Position numbers and translations under genes: made by a program. From NCBI RefSeq assembly GCF_029760895.1, contig NZ_CP121679.1, positions 4,322,001 to 4,386,000 of the forward strand: a stretch of DNA of 64,000 bases. Reading direction: 5' to 3'. Positions 8,432 to 17,185 of the stretch are shown here, piece by piece; within the stretch, counting starts at the first letter, position 1, and each line of letters starts with the position of its first letter. This DNA comes from Ancylobacter sp. WKF20 (GTDB lineage Bacteria > Pseudomonadota > Alphaproteobacteria > Rhizobiales > Xanthobacteraceae). Under the pieces are notes generated by a model, which did no database searches, had not been told where the DNA came from, and saw only the letters and a list, made by a program, of their open reading frames with translations.

Positions 8432-9391
8432 TCAGCCGGCCGGCAGGCGCAGCAGGGCTTCGGCGTTGCGGCGGCAGACCTTGTCGCGCACCGTCTCGTC
8501 GATCGCCGCGTTCTCGATGAAGCGGGCGGCGGTGGCGGAGTCCTCATAGGGGTAGTCGATGGAGAACAGCACCCGGTCCTCGCCCAGCGCCGAGAGCGCG
8601 GCGATGAGCGGCACGTCGGCGCATTGGCCGGAGGTGGTGACGTAGACATTGCTGCGCAGATAATGCGAGGGCGGCGCGGCGAGCGGGCGGTTGCCGGTGG
8701 TCAGCGCCGCCCGGCTGTCGAGGCGCCAGAGCACATAGGGCAGGGTCTCGCCCATATGGCCGAGAATGAGCCTGGCGCGCGGGTAGCGGTCGAACACCCC
8801 GGCAAAGACCAGCCGCAGCGCGTGCGAGGCGGTCTCGAAGGTCCATTCCCAGGTCGGCTTCAGCAGCTCGTCGCAGCCTTCCAGCACATAGGGCTTCACG
8901 AAGCTGTCGTCGGGATGCAAATAGAGCGGCACGTCGAGCGCCTCGAGCCGCTCCCAGAACGGGGCGAAGCGCGGGTCGTCGAGATAGACGCCGAGCGTGT
9001 GGCCATTGACCATGGCGCCGACGAAACCGAGCTCGCGCACGCAGCGTTCCAGCTCGTCGGCGGCGCCCAGGGGATCCTGCAGAGCGAGATGCGCGAAGCC
9101 GGCATAGCGGTCCGGCCGGCGCTGAATCTCCGTGGCGAGGAGGTCGTTCGCCAGCCGCGCGCCGCGCAGCGCGACGGCGGTGTCGCGCTCGATCTGCACC
9201 CCCGGACCGGAGAGCGAGAGCACCGCCCGGCCGACCCCCGCCGCGTCCATGGCGGCGAGCCGCCGCTCGCCGAAATCCGAGAGCTGGGCGACGATGTCGG
9301 CATAGACCCCCGGTGTCACCTTCGGCATGGCGTGGGCGAGATAGTCGAGGAAAGCCGGGAAGACGACGTGTTCTTCAAGCGCGATCTTCAT
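8432..9391 (-). CDS. Amidohydrolase family 2 protein, resorcylate-decarboxylase-like
   Basis: A 319-residue TIM-barrel metal enzyme of the ACMSD/amidohydrolase-2 group. It opens with MKIALEEHVVFPAF, like gamma-resorcylate and related benzoate decarboxylases, with LPLYLHPDD-type residues near the middle, LILGHMGETLPY (metal-binding His) and VLFSIDYPYED (catalytic Asp) later. The start ATG at 9391 is followed at once by the consensus N-terminus. The AEC permease gene lies 26 bp upstream on the same strand, suggesting uptake or export of the substrate or product. Substrate is not deducible. Confidence 0.82.
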   Translation of the reverse strand: MKIALEEHVVFPAFLDYLAHAMPKVTPGVYADIVAQLSDFGERRLAAMDAAGVGRAVLSLSGPGVQIERDTAVALRGARLANDLLATEIQRRPDRYAGFAHLALQDPLGAADELERCVRELGFVGAMVNGHTLGVYLDDPRFAPFWERLEALDVPLYLHPDDSFVKPYVLEGCDELLKPTWEWTFETASHALRLVFAGVFDRYPRARLILGHMGETLPYVLWRLDSRAALTTGNRPLAAPPSHYLRSNVYVTTSGQCADVPLIAALSALGEDRVLFSIDYPYEDSATAARFIENAAIDETVRDKVCRRNAEALLRLPAG

Positions 9392-9417
9392 GGGGTCGTC
9401 TCCGGGAGGGGAAAGGG

Positions 9418-10323
9418 TCAGAAGCCCGCGATCAGCGTCCACCAGCCGAAGGCGGTGAGCATGGAGAGCGGCACGCCGATGCCGATCAGCGCGGCGATCA
9501 GGTCGGGTTCGAGATCGTTGTCCATGGCGATGACGCTGGCGCCGAGCATGGGCGGCATGGCCATTTCCAGCATGGCGATTTTCGCCACCGGGTCCGAGGT
9601 GTCGCCGAGCGCGGCATACATCCCGATGAGCAGCGCCGGGGCGAGGAGCAGCCGGTGCGTGAGCCCCACGCTGAGCGGCGCCAGATGGTGCTTCAGCCGG
9701 TCGATGCGCAGCGCGTAGCCCACGGCGGCGAGTGCCAGCGGCGTGAGCGTGGCAGCCAGCGCGGTGACGATCTGGTCGAGCCAGTCCGGCCGGTCGAGAT
9801 GGTTGGTGGCGAAGGCGATGAGGATGGCGATGAAGGGCGGGAAGGTGGCGATGCGCTTGCCCACGGCCTTCAGGTCCAGCCGGCCCTCGCTCGCCACCGC
9901 CGCGATGGCAAGGCCCAGCGTCGAGAGCGCGAGATAGGAGCCGAACAGGTCGATGACGATGCCGAGGCCCAGCCACTGGCTGCCCGCGAAGGCGGCGATC
10001 ATCGGCAGGCCGACAAAGGAGGTGTTGCCCCAGCCCGCGCCGAGGATCAGCGCCCCGGTGCGCCCGCGCGACCAGCCGAGCGCCCGGCACAGCGGCACCA
10101 GCACGGCGATGGCGACAGCCACGCCCAGCCACGGCGTCGCCGCCGCCAGCCACCAGTCGGGATGGACGGTGAGCTTGTGAAAACTCTCCAGCGCCGCCGC
10201 CGGCAGCGCGACATTGATCACCCAGCCGGACAGCACCTTGCCGGCATTGTCCGGCAGCCGCCCGCTCCAGCGCAGCACCACGCCCAAGGCGAGGCACACC
10301 AATATCAGCGCGATCTCATGCAC
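9418..10323 (-). CDS. AEC (auxin efflux carrier) family permease
   Basis: A 301-residue inner-membrane protein with about ten hydrophobic segments, beginning MHEIALILVCLALGVVLRW. It has a central polar loop and the family's typical second half, with MAMPPMLGASVIAMDNDLEP and a final TM ending in TLIAGF. AEC/MdcF-type carriers move carboxylates or aromatic acids. It lies directly upstream of the amidohydrolase (26 bp), so the pair likely forms a small catabolic operon. Confidence 0.87.
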   Translation of the reverse strand: MHEIALILVCLALGVVLRWSGRLPDNAGKVLSGWVINVALPAAALESFHKLTVHPDWWLAAATPWLGVAVAIAVLVPLCRALGWSRGRTGALILGAGWGNTSFVGLPMIAAFAGSQWLGLGIVIDLFGSYLALSTLGLAIAAVASEGRLDLKAVGKRIATFPPFIAILIAFATNHLDRPDWLDQIVTALAATLTPLALAAVGYALRIDRLKHHLAPLSVGLTHRLLLAPALLIGMYAALGDTSDPVAKIAMLEMAMPPMLGASVIAMDNDLEPDLIAALIGIGVPLSMLTAFGWWTLIAGF

Positions 10324-10389
10324 GCGGCAGCTCCCGGAAGGGTCGACGGGATGTCGATACCGCGCCGGGCGCGCCGGTGCCAGCGGGCT

Positions 10390-13239
10390 TTACGCCGCGT
10401 TCGCCTCGTCGTCCGCGTCGAGCACCGCGAGGAGGGCGCGGCGGATGGCGGAGTGGCGGGCGGCGCCCATGATCTTCGCGCCCATCAGGTCGGTGACGTA
10501 GAACACGTCGACCGCCCGCTCGCCGAAGGTCGCCACATGCGCCGAGGCGATGTTGAGGTTGAGGCGCGAGAGCGTCTGGGTGAGGCCGTAGAGCAGGCCC
10601 GGCCGGTCGAGGCCGGAGACCTCCACCACCGTGTGCTTGTTCGACCACGAATTGTTCAGCGTCACCTCGGGCTCGACGGTGAAGGCGCGCGGGCGCTTGG
10701 TGAGCTTCTTCGCCACCACCTCGGGCAGCCGGATCTCGCCCGACAGCGCCTTCTCGATGGCGCCGGCGATGCGGTCGGCGCGGCGCAGCTCGTCCTCGTC
10801 GCGCTCGAAGGCGCGGGTGAGCGAGATGGTGTCGAGCGCCCGCCCATCCGTCGTGGTGCTGATCTGCGCGTCGACGATATGCGCCCCGGCGCTGGCGCAG
10901 GCGCCAGCGATGACGGCCAGCAGCTTGGGATGGTCCGGCGCGAAGACGGTGAGCTCGGTGATGCCGCGCGCCGGGTCGGTCTTGGTCGCGGTGGCGAGCG
11001 CGCGGCCCGCCGTCTCGGCCTCGACGATGAAGCGGGCATGGGCGACCTGCTGGTCGCGGTCGGTCTGCAGCCAGTAGGACGGGTAGTGACGCGCGGCATA
11101 GGCCTCGAGCGCCGGCGCCTCCCAGTCCTTCATGGCGGCGCGGAACTCGGCCTGCGCGCGGCCGACGCGCTGGGAGCGGTTGCTCTCCGAGAAGCCGCCG
11201 GTGACCACCGGCTCGGTCTCGTAATAGAGCGTGCGCAGGAGCTGGGATTTCCAGTTGTTCCACACGCCCGGCCCGACCGCGGCAATGTCGGCGGTGGTGA
11301 GGATTTCCAGGAGCCGCATCCGTTCGAGGCTCTGCACCACGGCGGCGAAGTTCTCGATGGTCTTGCGGTCGGAGAGATCGCGCGACTGCGCGATGGTGGA
11401 CATGGTGAGGTGCTGCTCGATCAGCCAGGCCACCGTGTCCGTGTCGCTCGGCGACAGGCCGAAGCGCGGGCACAGCTTGCGGGCGACGCGGGCGCCGGCG
11501 ACCGAGTGGTCCTCCGGCCGGCCCTTGGCGATGTCGTGCAGGAAGGTCGCGACATAGAGCAGCTGGCGGTTCTTGATCTGCTGCATCAGCTCGTTGGCGA
11601 GGCCGAAATCCGGCCGGTCGCCCTGCTCGATGCGCGCGAGCACGCCGATGGAGCGGATGAGATGCTCGTCCACCGTGTAGGAGTGGTACATGTTGAACTG
11701 CATCATCGCGACGACGCGGCCGAATTCCGGCACGAAGCGGCCGAGCACGCCGGTCTCGTTCATCCGCCGCAGCACGATCTCGGCGCTGTCGCGCGAGCAC
11801 AGGATTTCCAGAAATAGCCGGTTGGCTTCGGGGTGCTCGCGCACCCGCGCGTCGATCAGCTTCAGCGAGCGGGTGGCGAGGCGCATCGCGTCCGGGTGGA
11901 AGGCGAGGCCGTGCTTGCCGGCGAGGTGAAAGATGCGGATCAGGTTGACCGGATCACGGCCGAAAGCGCTGGAATCGGCGACATTGATGCGGTCATTGTC
12001 GACGATGAAATCCGTCGTTTCCTTGAAGTTGCGGCGCGGCGAGCGGCGCAGCCGGGCGATCATCCGGTTGAGGCGCGGCACCGGCTTGTCGTGGCGGTCC
12101 TCCAGCGCGGCGGAGACGATGGCGGTGAGGTCGCCGACATCCTTCGCCACGAGGAAATAGTGCTTCATGAAGCGTTCGACGTCGCGCATGCCGGGATGCG
12201 AGACATAGCCGAGGCGCTCGGCCATTTCCCGCTGCACGTCGAAGGACAGGCGCTCTTCCGCCTTGCCGGTGACGAAGTGAAGATGGCAGCGCACCGACCA
12301 GAGGAAATCCTCGCAGCGGCGGAAGATGCGGGCTTCCTCATCGGTGAACACGCCCTTGGCGACGAGTTCGCGCGTCTCGTGGACGCGGTAGACATATTTG
12401 GCGATCCAGAACAGCGTGTGCAGGTCGCGCAGGCCGCCCTTGCCGTCCTTCACATTGGGCTCGACCACATAGCGCGACTGGCCGCCGCGCTTCAGCCGGT
12501 CCTCGCGCTCGGTGAGCTTGGCGGCGACGAATTCGGCGGCCGTGCCCTGCACCACTTCCGCATCGAAGCGCGAGGTGAGCTCGTTGAACAGGGCCCGCTC
12601 GCCGAGCAGCAGCCGCGCCTCGAGAATGCCGGTGCGGATCGTCATGTCGGCGCGGGCCTGGCGGATGCACTCGTCGACCGAGCGCGTGGCGTGGCCGACC
12701 TTCAGCCCCATGTCCCAGAGCACATAGAGCATGGCCTCGGCGACGCTCTCGCCCCAGGCGGTCTGCTTGTAGGGCAGGAGGAACAGGATGTCGGTGTCCG
12801 AGCCCGGCGCCATCAGCCCGCGTCCATAACCGCCGACGGCGATGATCGCCATGCGCTCGGAGGTCGACGGGTTGTCGGAGGGGTAGAGGTAGCGCACGAC
12901 CAGCTCATGTACGAGCTGGATGATCTCGTCCTGCAGCCGCGACAGCCGCTCGGCGCAGCGCCGGCCGGAGCCTTCCTCCATCAGCCAGCGCTCGGCGGTC
13001 TTGTGGCCCTGCTGGTAGGCGAGCTTGAGCCGGCGGGCCAGCTGGCCGCGCAGCTCGATCTCGCGGCCCGAGGCGGGCCCCTGCATGACGGAGGCGGCGA
13101 GGGCGGAGAGTTCCACCCGCATCGCGTCGAGATCGAAGAGCTCGCGGAAGGGATGGTCGGCGCGGCGGCGGCGGGGCTCGGTCATGTCGGGGTCCGGCTG
13201 GTCACCCCCCGCTTTACCCGATCCGCGCGGCCGCGTCAT
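10390..13239 (-). CDS. glnD: Bifunctional [protein-PII] uridylyltransferase/uridylyl-removing enzyme
   Basis: Nitrogen sensor that uridylylates PII when glutamine is low. The nucleotidyltransferase motif GGYGRGLMAPGSDTDILF lies in the N-terminal third. The HD phosphohydrolase motif HDIAKGRPEDHS is central. Two C-terminal ACT domains (beginning LTVFAPDHPKLLAVIAG and VSGLDRPGLLYGLTQTL) bind glutamine. Start is uncertain: ATG 13239 (949 residues, GGAGG about 12 nt upstream), ATG 13251, or ATG 13185 (931 residues, product starting MTEPRRRRADHPF). All domains are complete. Confidence 0.96.
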   Translation of the reverse strand: MTRPRGSGKAGGDQPDPDMTEPRRRRADHPFRELFDLDAMRVELSALAASVMQGPASGREIELRGQLARRLKLAYQQGHKTAERWLMEEGSGRRCAERLSRLQDEIIQLVHELVVRYLYPSDNPSTSERMAIIAVGGYGRGLMAPGSDTDILFLLPYKQTAWGESVAEAMLYVLWDMGLKVGHATRSVDECIRQARADMTIRTGILEARLLLGERALFNELTSRFDAEVVQGTAAEFVAAKLTEREDRLKRGGQSRYVVEPNVKDGKGGLRDLHTLFWIAKYVYRVHETRELVAKGVFTDEEARIFRRCEDFLWSVRCHLHFVTGKAEERLSFDVQREMAERLGYVSHPGMRDVERFMKHYFLVAKDVGDLTAIVSAALEDRHDKPVPRLNRMIARLRRSPRRNFKETTDFIVDNDRINVADSSAFGRDPVNLIRIFHLAGKHGLAFHPDAMRLATRSLKLIDARVREHPEANRLFLEILCSRDSAEIVLRRMNETGVLGRFVPEFGRVVAMMQFNMYHSYTVDEHLIRSIGVLARIEQGDRPDFGLANELMQQIKNRQLLYVATFLHDIAKGRPEDHSVAGARVARKLCPRFGLSPSDTDTVAWLIEQHLTMSTIAQSRDLSDRKTIENFAAVVQSLERMRLLEILTTADIAAVGPGVWNNWKSQLLRTLYYETEPVVTGGFSESNRSQRVGRAQAEFRAAMKDWEAPALEAYAARHYPSYWLQTDRDQQVAHARFIVEAETAGRALATATKTDPARGITELTVFAPDHPKLLAVIAGACASAGAHIVDAQISTTTDGRALDTISLTRAFERDEDELRRADRIAGAIEKALSGEIRLPEVVAKKLTKRPRAFTVEPEVTLNNSWSNKHTVVEVSGLDRPGLLYGLTQTLSRLNLNIASAHVATFGERAVDVFYVTDLMGAKIMGAARHSAIRRALLAVLDADDEANAA

Positions 13240-13302
13240 CGGGCGCCGCATCCTCCCTCGCCAGGTGGCCGGGCAGGGCGGAAACGCCAACTGGGAAACG
13301 CG

Positions 13303-13406
13303 ACATGCCCGGCCACCTCACACGGGATGGCCGGGCATGTCCGTCCTGACGGGCGCGGCGGGCGCGGCCGTCGCTAGACGAGATCCCCGGCGCCAGGCCG
13401 GGGATC
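13303..13406. repeat. Two GC-rich inverted repeats between glnD and the PRC-barrel gene
   Basis: First repeat: ACATGCCCGGCCA (13303-13315) / TGGCCGGGCATGT (13328-13340), 13-bp perfect arms. Second: GATCCCCGGC (13382-13391) / GCCGGGGATC (13397-13406), 5-nt loop. The core sequences recur in other intergenic palindromes of this window (around 19.5, 23.0 and 33.0 kb), so these belong to a dispersed REP-like family and may also end transcription of the PRC-barrel gene. Confidence 0.7.
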
Positions 13407-13424
13407 GGTAGGTGATGCGCGAGG

Positions 13425-14024
13425 TCAGTTGGTGGTCGCGGGAGCGGCGGTGCCGGTCGTGCTGGAGGCTTCGCTGCGATTGTCGTCCAGCGACTTGAAC
13501 TCGGGTGCCGAGTTCAGCTCTTCCTTGGTCAGGGCGACGACGATCTTCTGGCCGTTGTCGGTCGGGGTCGGGGTCAGCGAGTCGAAGGAGACCGCGACCG
13601 GCTTGGCGCCGATGCCAAGGAAGCCGCCGACATCGATCACCGCCGCGACGATGGAGCCGTCACGGTCGATCACCACGTCGCTGATCGAGCCGAGCGACTC
13701 GTCATTGGAGGTGACGACGGCGGTGCCCATCAGGTCCGAGCCGAGCCACTGGCCGCTGGACTGGGTGCTGACGAACTTCGGCGTCGCCGGAACCGTGGTC
13801 TGGGCGGCGCTCGACGTGCCAGACGGGGCGGCGCTGTTGTTCATGGTGCCGGTCGGGGAGTTCGGCATCTCGGAGGCGGGCGCCTGCGGGGTGCCGGCGT
13901 CGGGGGCGACCGGGGAAGCGGCGGGCGGGGTCGTGCTGCCGGGCGTCGCGCTCTGCGCGAAGGCCACCGCGGGAGCCAGCGACAGGGCGGCGACGGCCGT
14001 GAGGGTCACGAACTTGTTGGTCAT
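13425..14024 (-). CDS. Secreted PRC-barrel domain protein, EcfG-controlled
   Basis: A 199-residue exported protein. Signal peptide MTNKFVTLTAVAALSLAPAV with cleavage around AFA-QS, then a Pro/Thr/Ser/Ala-rich linker. A PRC-barrel starts at about residue 92 (WLGSDLMGTAVVTSNDESLG, then SISDVVIDRDGSI and VIDVGGFLGIGAKPVAVSF). PRC-barrels bind charged ligands or interact with partners; in Hyphomicrobiales such secreted versions are common stress proteins. A full EcfG promoter lies 61 bp upstream of the ATG. Role otherwise unknown. Confidence 0.87.
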   Translation of the reverse strand: MTNKFVTLTAVAALSLAPAVAFAQSATPGSTTPPAASPVAPDAGTPQAPASEMPNSPTGTMNNSAAPSGTSSAAQTTVPATPKFVSTQSSGQWLGSDLMGTAVVTSNDESLGSISDVVIDRDGSIVAAVIDVGGFLGIGAKPVAVSFDSLTPTPTDNGQKIVVALTKEELNSAPEFKSLDDNRSEASSTTGTAAPATTN

Positions 14025-14084
14025 CGTCTTTCTCCTGTACGTAATATCGAGGAAGGCGCGGCCATTTCGGCTGCTTGCAAAGTA

Positions 14085-14109
14085 AACGTTGAAGCTTTAC
14101 GTTTGTTCC
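14085..14109 (-). promoter_or_regulatory. EcfG promoter of the PRC-barrel gene
   Basis: Minus strand GGAAC (14109-14105), 16-nt spacer, CGTT (14088-14085). This is an exact match to the general-stress sigma factor EcfG consensus. Confidence 0.8.
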
Positions 14110-14129
14110 TTCGTGAGTATTACGTTGCG

Positions 14130-14609
14130 TCAGAAGACAATATTACCAATCATCTCGGCCGATGCGACGCAAATGGTCAGGTCTTCGGTCGCGAGGCTGG
14201 AACGAGTGGGGCCGAGGGCCGAAACGCAGCCTTTCGGCGGGCGCGCGGCGCGGGCAGGCTGAAGCTCCGGGGCGTTCTGCGCGGTCGCCGCGCCATTGGC
14301 GCCGACGGAGGAGAGAGCGGGCGCGCCCGGCAGCACGTTCTTCGCCATCATGGAGCTGCCGACCGGCGCCGGCGGGATGCGCAGATCAAGCCGCGCGCCT
14401 TTGGTGGAGCGGTTCACCATTTGCGCCTGCGTCGGCAGTTCGCGCGGTCCCTGAACCATCGCCGCGTTCACCGTTGCGGCCGTCACCGCATGGGACGCGG
14501 TGCTGGACCCCAGCGCCACCGCGGCGACCGGGATCGCCAGCGCGAAGCCGCAGACGGCGCCGATGAGATAGGAGGGGGACTTTCCGGCGGCACGGACAAA
14601 GGCGTTCAT
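14130..14609 (-). CDS. Hypothetical single-pass membrane or exported protein
   Basis: A 159-residue protein of unknown function. It has one N-terminal hydrophobic segment (SYLIGAVCGFALAIPVAAVA), then a low-complexity Ala/Pro/Ser region and two cysteines near the C-terminus. GGAGAAG sits 4 nt before the ATG at 14609. The upstream region contains GGAAC-N17-CGTT, and the neighbours are general-stress genes, so it is probably an EcfG target with a leader of about 140 nt. No domain recognised. Confidence 0.65.
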   Translation of the reverse strand: MNAFVRAAGKSPSYLIGAVCGFALAIPVAAVALGSSTASHAVTAATVNAAMVQGPRELPTQAQMVNRSTKGARLDLRIPPAPVGSSMMAKNVLPGAPALSSVGANGAATAQNAPELQPARAARPPKGCVSALGPTRSSLATEDLTICVASAEMIGNIVF

Positions 14610-14756
14610 GGTGCTTCTCCACCCCGATGCCCGGAACGGCGGCCATGACGGGCCTCACCGTGCGCGGCCCGTGGCCCCGCCGGATCGTCGTCCGCGAGCA
14701 GTGATCCTGAAAAAATGTGGGAGAGAGCTAAGCAGCGTCCCCCGTATCGAATGGTT

Positions 14757-14782
14757 AACGCGCGTAAAACGCCGCGAGTTCC
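14757..14782 (-). promoter_or_regulatory. Putative EcfG promoter for the 14130-14609 gene
   Basis: Minus strand GGAAC (14782-14778), 17-nt spacer, CGTT (14760-14757). Both boxes are exact; spacing 17 is within the EcfG range, although the other promoters here use 16. Confidence 0.6.
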
Positions 14783-14810
14783 CGCGCCGGAAATAGGGCG
14801 CGGCTTTTTT
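14782..14810 (+). terminator. Orphan intrinsic terminator on the plus strand
   Basis: Stem CCGCGCC (14782-14788) / GGCGCGG (14797-14803), loop GGAAATAG, then C and six T. Its orientation serves a plus-strand transcript, but no plus-strand gene lies upstream in 14610-14781. See findings. Confidence 0.55.
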
Positions 14811-14866
14811 CAAGCGATGGGGCGGAAAAGGGCTGGGGTGTTGGTCTGCGTCGCCGCCGGCGGGAG

Positions 14867-16186
14867 TCAGCGACTGGCGGTGACGTGCGGTTCGGGTACG
14901 GTCACATGGCAGGAAAGGCCGCTCGGGGCGAAGTCCAGCTCAACGGTGCCGTCGAGCGCGCGCGCGAGGTTGCGCTCGATGACCAGCGAGCCGAAACCGC
15001 GCCCGCGCGGCTGCTCCACAGGCGGGCCGCCGCTTTCCGTCCAGGACAGTTCGAACCCGCCGCCCGCGTCGGCCGGGCGCCGCGCCCAGACAATGGAGAC
15101 ATGGCCGGTCGGCACCGACAGCGCGCCATATTTCGCCGCGTTGGTGGAGAGTTCGTGCAGCGCGAGGCCGATATTCTGCGCCGCCTCGGGCTTGAGGAAG
15201 ATGTCCGGCCCCTCGACCGACACCTGGCTGTTCTCGCGGTCGATGTGATGGCCGAGCTGCGAGCGCACCATGTCGGTGAGCGAGGCGCCGTGCCAGCCTT
15301 CCTGCACCAGCAGGTCATGCGAGCGGGCGAGCGCCTGCAGGCGGGCGCTGAAGATCTCGACGAAATCGTCGATCGAGCCGGCATGGCGGGCGGTTTGCCG
15401 CGCCATGGCCTGGATGACGGCGAGCAGGTTCTTCGAGCGATGCGTCAGCTCGCGCATGAGCAGGCGCAGATGCTGCTCATTCTCCTTGCGGTCGGTGACA
15501 TCCACCACCGCGCCGGTGAGGCCGACCGTGACGCCGGAAAGGTCGCGCAGCGGCTCGACATGCACGTCGTACCAGCGCTTGGCTCCGTCCTCGTCGACCT
15601 CGGCCTCGCCCTTGCGCGGCTCGGTTGCGCCGAGCGCCTCGCGCTTCAGCAGCGAAATCGCCTGCGCCTGCGCCTCGCCCAGCAGATCCGCATCGGTTGC
15701 GCCGACCGCCATGTCGACGGGATGGCCGAAGAGCGGCTTGCTTACCGAGGTGTAGCGAAGGTTCCGGTCCTGGGTGAAGATCGCGACATTGGAGCCGCGC
15801 AGCGCCATCTCATAGCGCTGCAGCACCGTGGCGAGCTCCAGCGTCAGACGGCGCTGCTCTTGCGCCACCCGCGCGGGGGTCGGCAGATCGGCGAGCGCAC
15901 GCAGATTGAGCCACAGCGCCACGGCACCGACAGCATTGACCAGCGCGAGGCCGGTGCGGACGATGGTCTGCATCCCCTGCGGCACGCGGCTGTCCCACGT
16001 CACCATCAGCGTCAACAGCCCGACCAGCAGCAGAAGCACGCCGAACAGGCAGCCAAGCAGTTTCATGCGCCCGGACAAATCCCGGCGCAGGATCATCAGA
16101 TAGAAAATGCCGGCCGACATCGCGAAGCACGACAGGATCGTCGTCCACCGCGAAACGATGTCGATAAGGCTCAGATCGAGCGACAT
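14867..16186 (-). CDS. HWE-type sensor histidine kinase of the PhyR pathway (PhyK-like)
   Basis: A 439-residue inner-membrane kinase. Three TM segments (about residues 11-33, 41-63, 76-96), then a PAS-like domain (about 120-235) and an HWE/HisKA_2 core. The core has the phosphoacceptor His at about 249 (RELTHRSKNLLAV), the N-box HELSTNAAKYGALS, and the WTE triplet (FELSWTESGG) that names the HWE class. It follows phyR by 12 bp on the same strand. That placement and class make it the likely kinase for PhyR, which triggers release of EcfG. It could also phosphorylate other receivers. Confidence 0.88.
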   Translation of the reverse strand: MSLDLSLIDIVSRWTTILSCFAMSAGIFYLMILRRDLSGRMKLLGCLFGVLLLLVGLLTLMVTWDSRVPQGMQTIVRTGLALVNAVGAVALWLNLRALADLPTPARVAQEQRRLTLELATVLQRYEMALRGSNVAIFTQDRNLRYTSVSKPLFGHPVDMAVGATDADLLGEAQAQAISLLKREALGATEPRKGEAEVDEDGAKRWYDVHVEPLRDLSGVTVGLTGAVVDVTDRKENEQHLRLLMRELTHRSKNLLAVIQAMARQTARHAGSIDDFVEIFSARLQALARSHDLLVQEGWHGASLTDMVRSQLGHHIDRENSQVSVEGPDIFLKPEAAQNIGLALHELSTNAAKYGALSVPTGHVSIVWARRPADAGGGFELSWTESGGPPVEQPRGRGFGSLVIERNLARALDGTVELDFAPSGLSCHVTVPEPHVTASR

Positions 16187-16198
16187 GAATGAACCGGG

Positions 16199-17002
16199 TC
16201 AGGCGGTGGCGCGCTGCTCCCGCGGGCGAGCCTTGCGCTCGAAGAACAGCGCCTGGCTGATCACGGCGGCGACGGTGGAGGGCTGGAACGGCTTGGCGAT
16301 GAGGAAGGCCGGTTCCGGCCGCACGCCGGTGAGGAAGCGCTCGGGATAGGCGGTGATGAAGATCACCGGCACTTCCACGCCCTCGATCAGCTCATTCACC
16401 GCTTCGAGCCCCGACGAGCCGTCGGCGAGCTGGATGTCGGCGAGGATCAGGCCCGGCGCCTTGCGGCGGGCGAGGCTGACAGCTTCCGAATGGGTGCGGG
16501 CGATGCCGCTGACGCGGTGGCCGAGGCCCTCGACGAGACCTTCGAGGTCCAGCGCGATGAAGGGTTCGTCCTCGATGATCAGCACCTCGGTGGCGATCTC
16601 GGCGGCGAGCTCACGGCCGGCATCCTCGACGAGGTTGCGCAGCGTGGGCACGTCGATGTCCAGCACGGAGGAGGCGTCTTCCTCGCTGAAGCCCTCCAGC
16701 GACACCAGAAGGAACGCCTGCCGCACCATCGGCGTTATATGGCCAAGGCGGCGCTCGCCCTGAACTTCGGCGGAGGCCGGGTCGATCTCGGCGTTGATGG
16801 CGACCGAGTTCCACAGGCGGGTCAGCAGACGGTAGAGCGCCACGCGCGGCTCGACCTGACGGTCCAGCGTCGAGGGATCGGCGATCAGCGTTTCCAGCAT
16901 GGCGGTGACATAGGCGTCGCCAGCCGACTGGTTGCCGCTGAGCGCGCGGGCATAGCGGCGCAGGAACGGCAAATGCTGCGCGACAAGTTGCGAGGTGCTC
17001 AC
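16199..17002 (-). CDS. phyR: PhyR, anti-anti-sigma response regulator of the general stress response
   Basis: A 267-residue protein with the PhyR-specific order: N-terminal sigma-factor-like domain (residues 1 to about 130, HLPFLRRYARALSGNQ and VRQAFLLVSLEGFSEEDAS), then a C-terminal receiver (VLIIEDEPFIALDLEGLV, phospho-Asp at about 189 in LILADIQLADG, Lys in FLIAKPF). When phosphorylated it binds NepR and frees EcfG. It diverges from nepR-ecfG and has its own EcfG promoter, giving positive feedback. Followed by the HWE kinase gene. Confidence 0.97.
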   Translation of the reverse strand: MSTSQLVAQHLPFLRRYARALSGNQSAGDAYVTAMLETLIADPSTLDRQVEPRVALYRLLTRLWNSVAINAEIDPASAEVQGERRLGHITPMVRQAFLLVSLEGFSEEDASSVLDIDVPTLRNLVEDAGRELAAEIATEVLIIEDEPFIALDLEGLVEGLGHRVSGIARTHSEAVSLARRKAPGLILADIQLADGSSGLEAVNELIEGVEVPVIFITAYPERFLTGVRPEPAFLIAKPFQPSTVAAVISQALFFERKARPREQRATA

Positions 17003-17040
17003 ACGCGTCTCCCCAAAGTGCGAAAAGGCAAGCGACGGTT

Positions 17041-17065
17041 AACGCCATATGAGGGGCATGGTTCC
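17041..17065 (-). promoter_or_regulatory. EcfG promoter of phyR
   Basis: Minus strand GGAAC (17065-17061), 16-nt spacer, CGTT (17044-17041), 39 bp before the phyR start codon. Exact consensus. Confidence 0.82.
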
Positions 17066-17105
17066 ATACTGCCGCAAGAATAAAATTTAAATTTGCATCG
17101 GCTCT

Positions 17106-17130
17106 GGAACCAGTCGCCTCGACCGCCGTT
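17106..17130 (+). promoter_or_regulatory. EcfG promoter of nepR-ecfG
   Basis: Plus strand GGAAC (17106-17110), 16-nt spacer, CGTT (17127-17130), 55 bp before the nepR ATG. Exact consensus; shows autoregulation of the sigma factor. Confidence 0.82.
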
Positions 17131-17185
17131 ATGCCGGGGTAGCGAGCGACGGAGCCGACCTCCCCTTTCCGCTTTTGGTGGCTCA

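Noticed and set aside
14608..14796. Small plus-strand gene ending near the orphan terminator
   Set aside because: The frame is Arg/Pro-rich, without a plausible ribosome site, and looks like random GC-rich coding; a non-coding RNA is the better idea.
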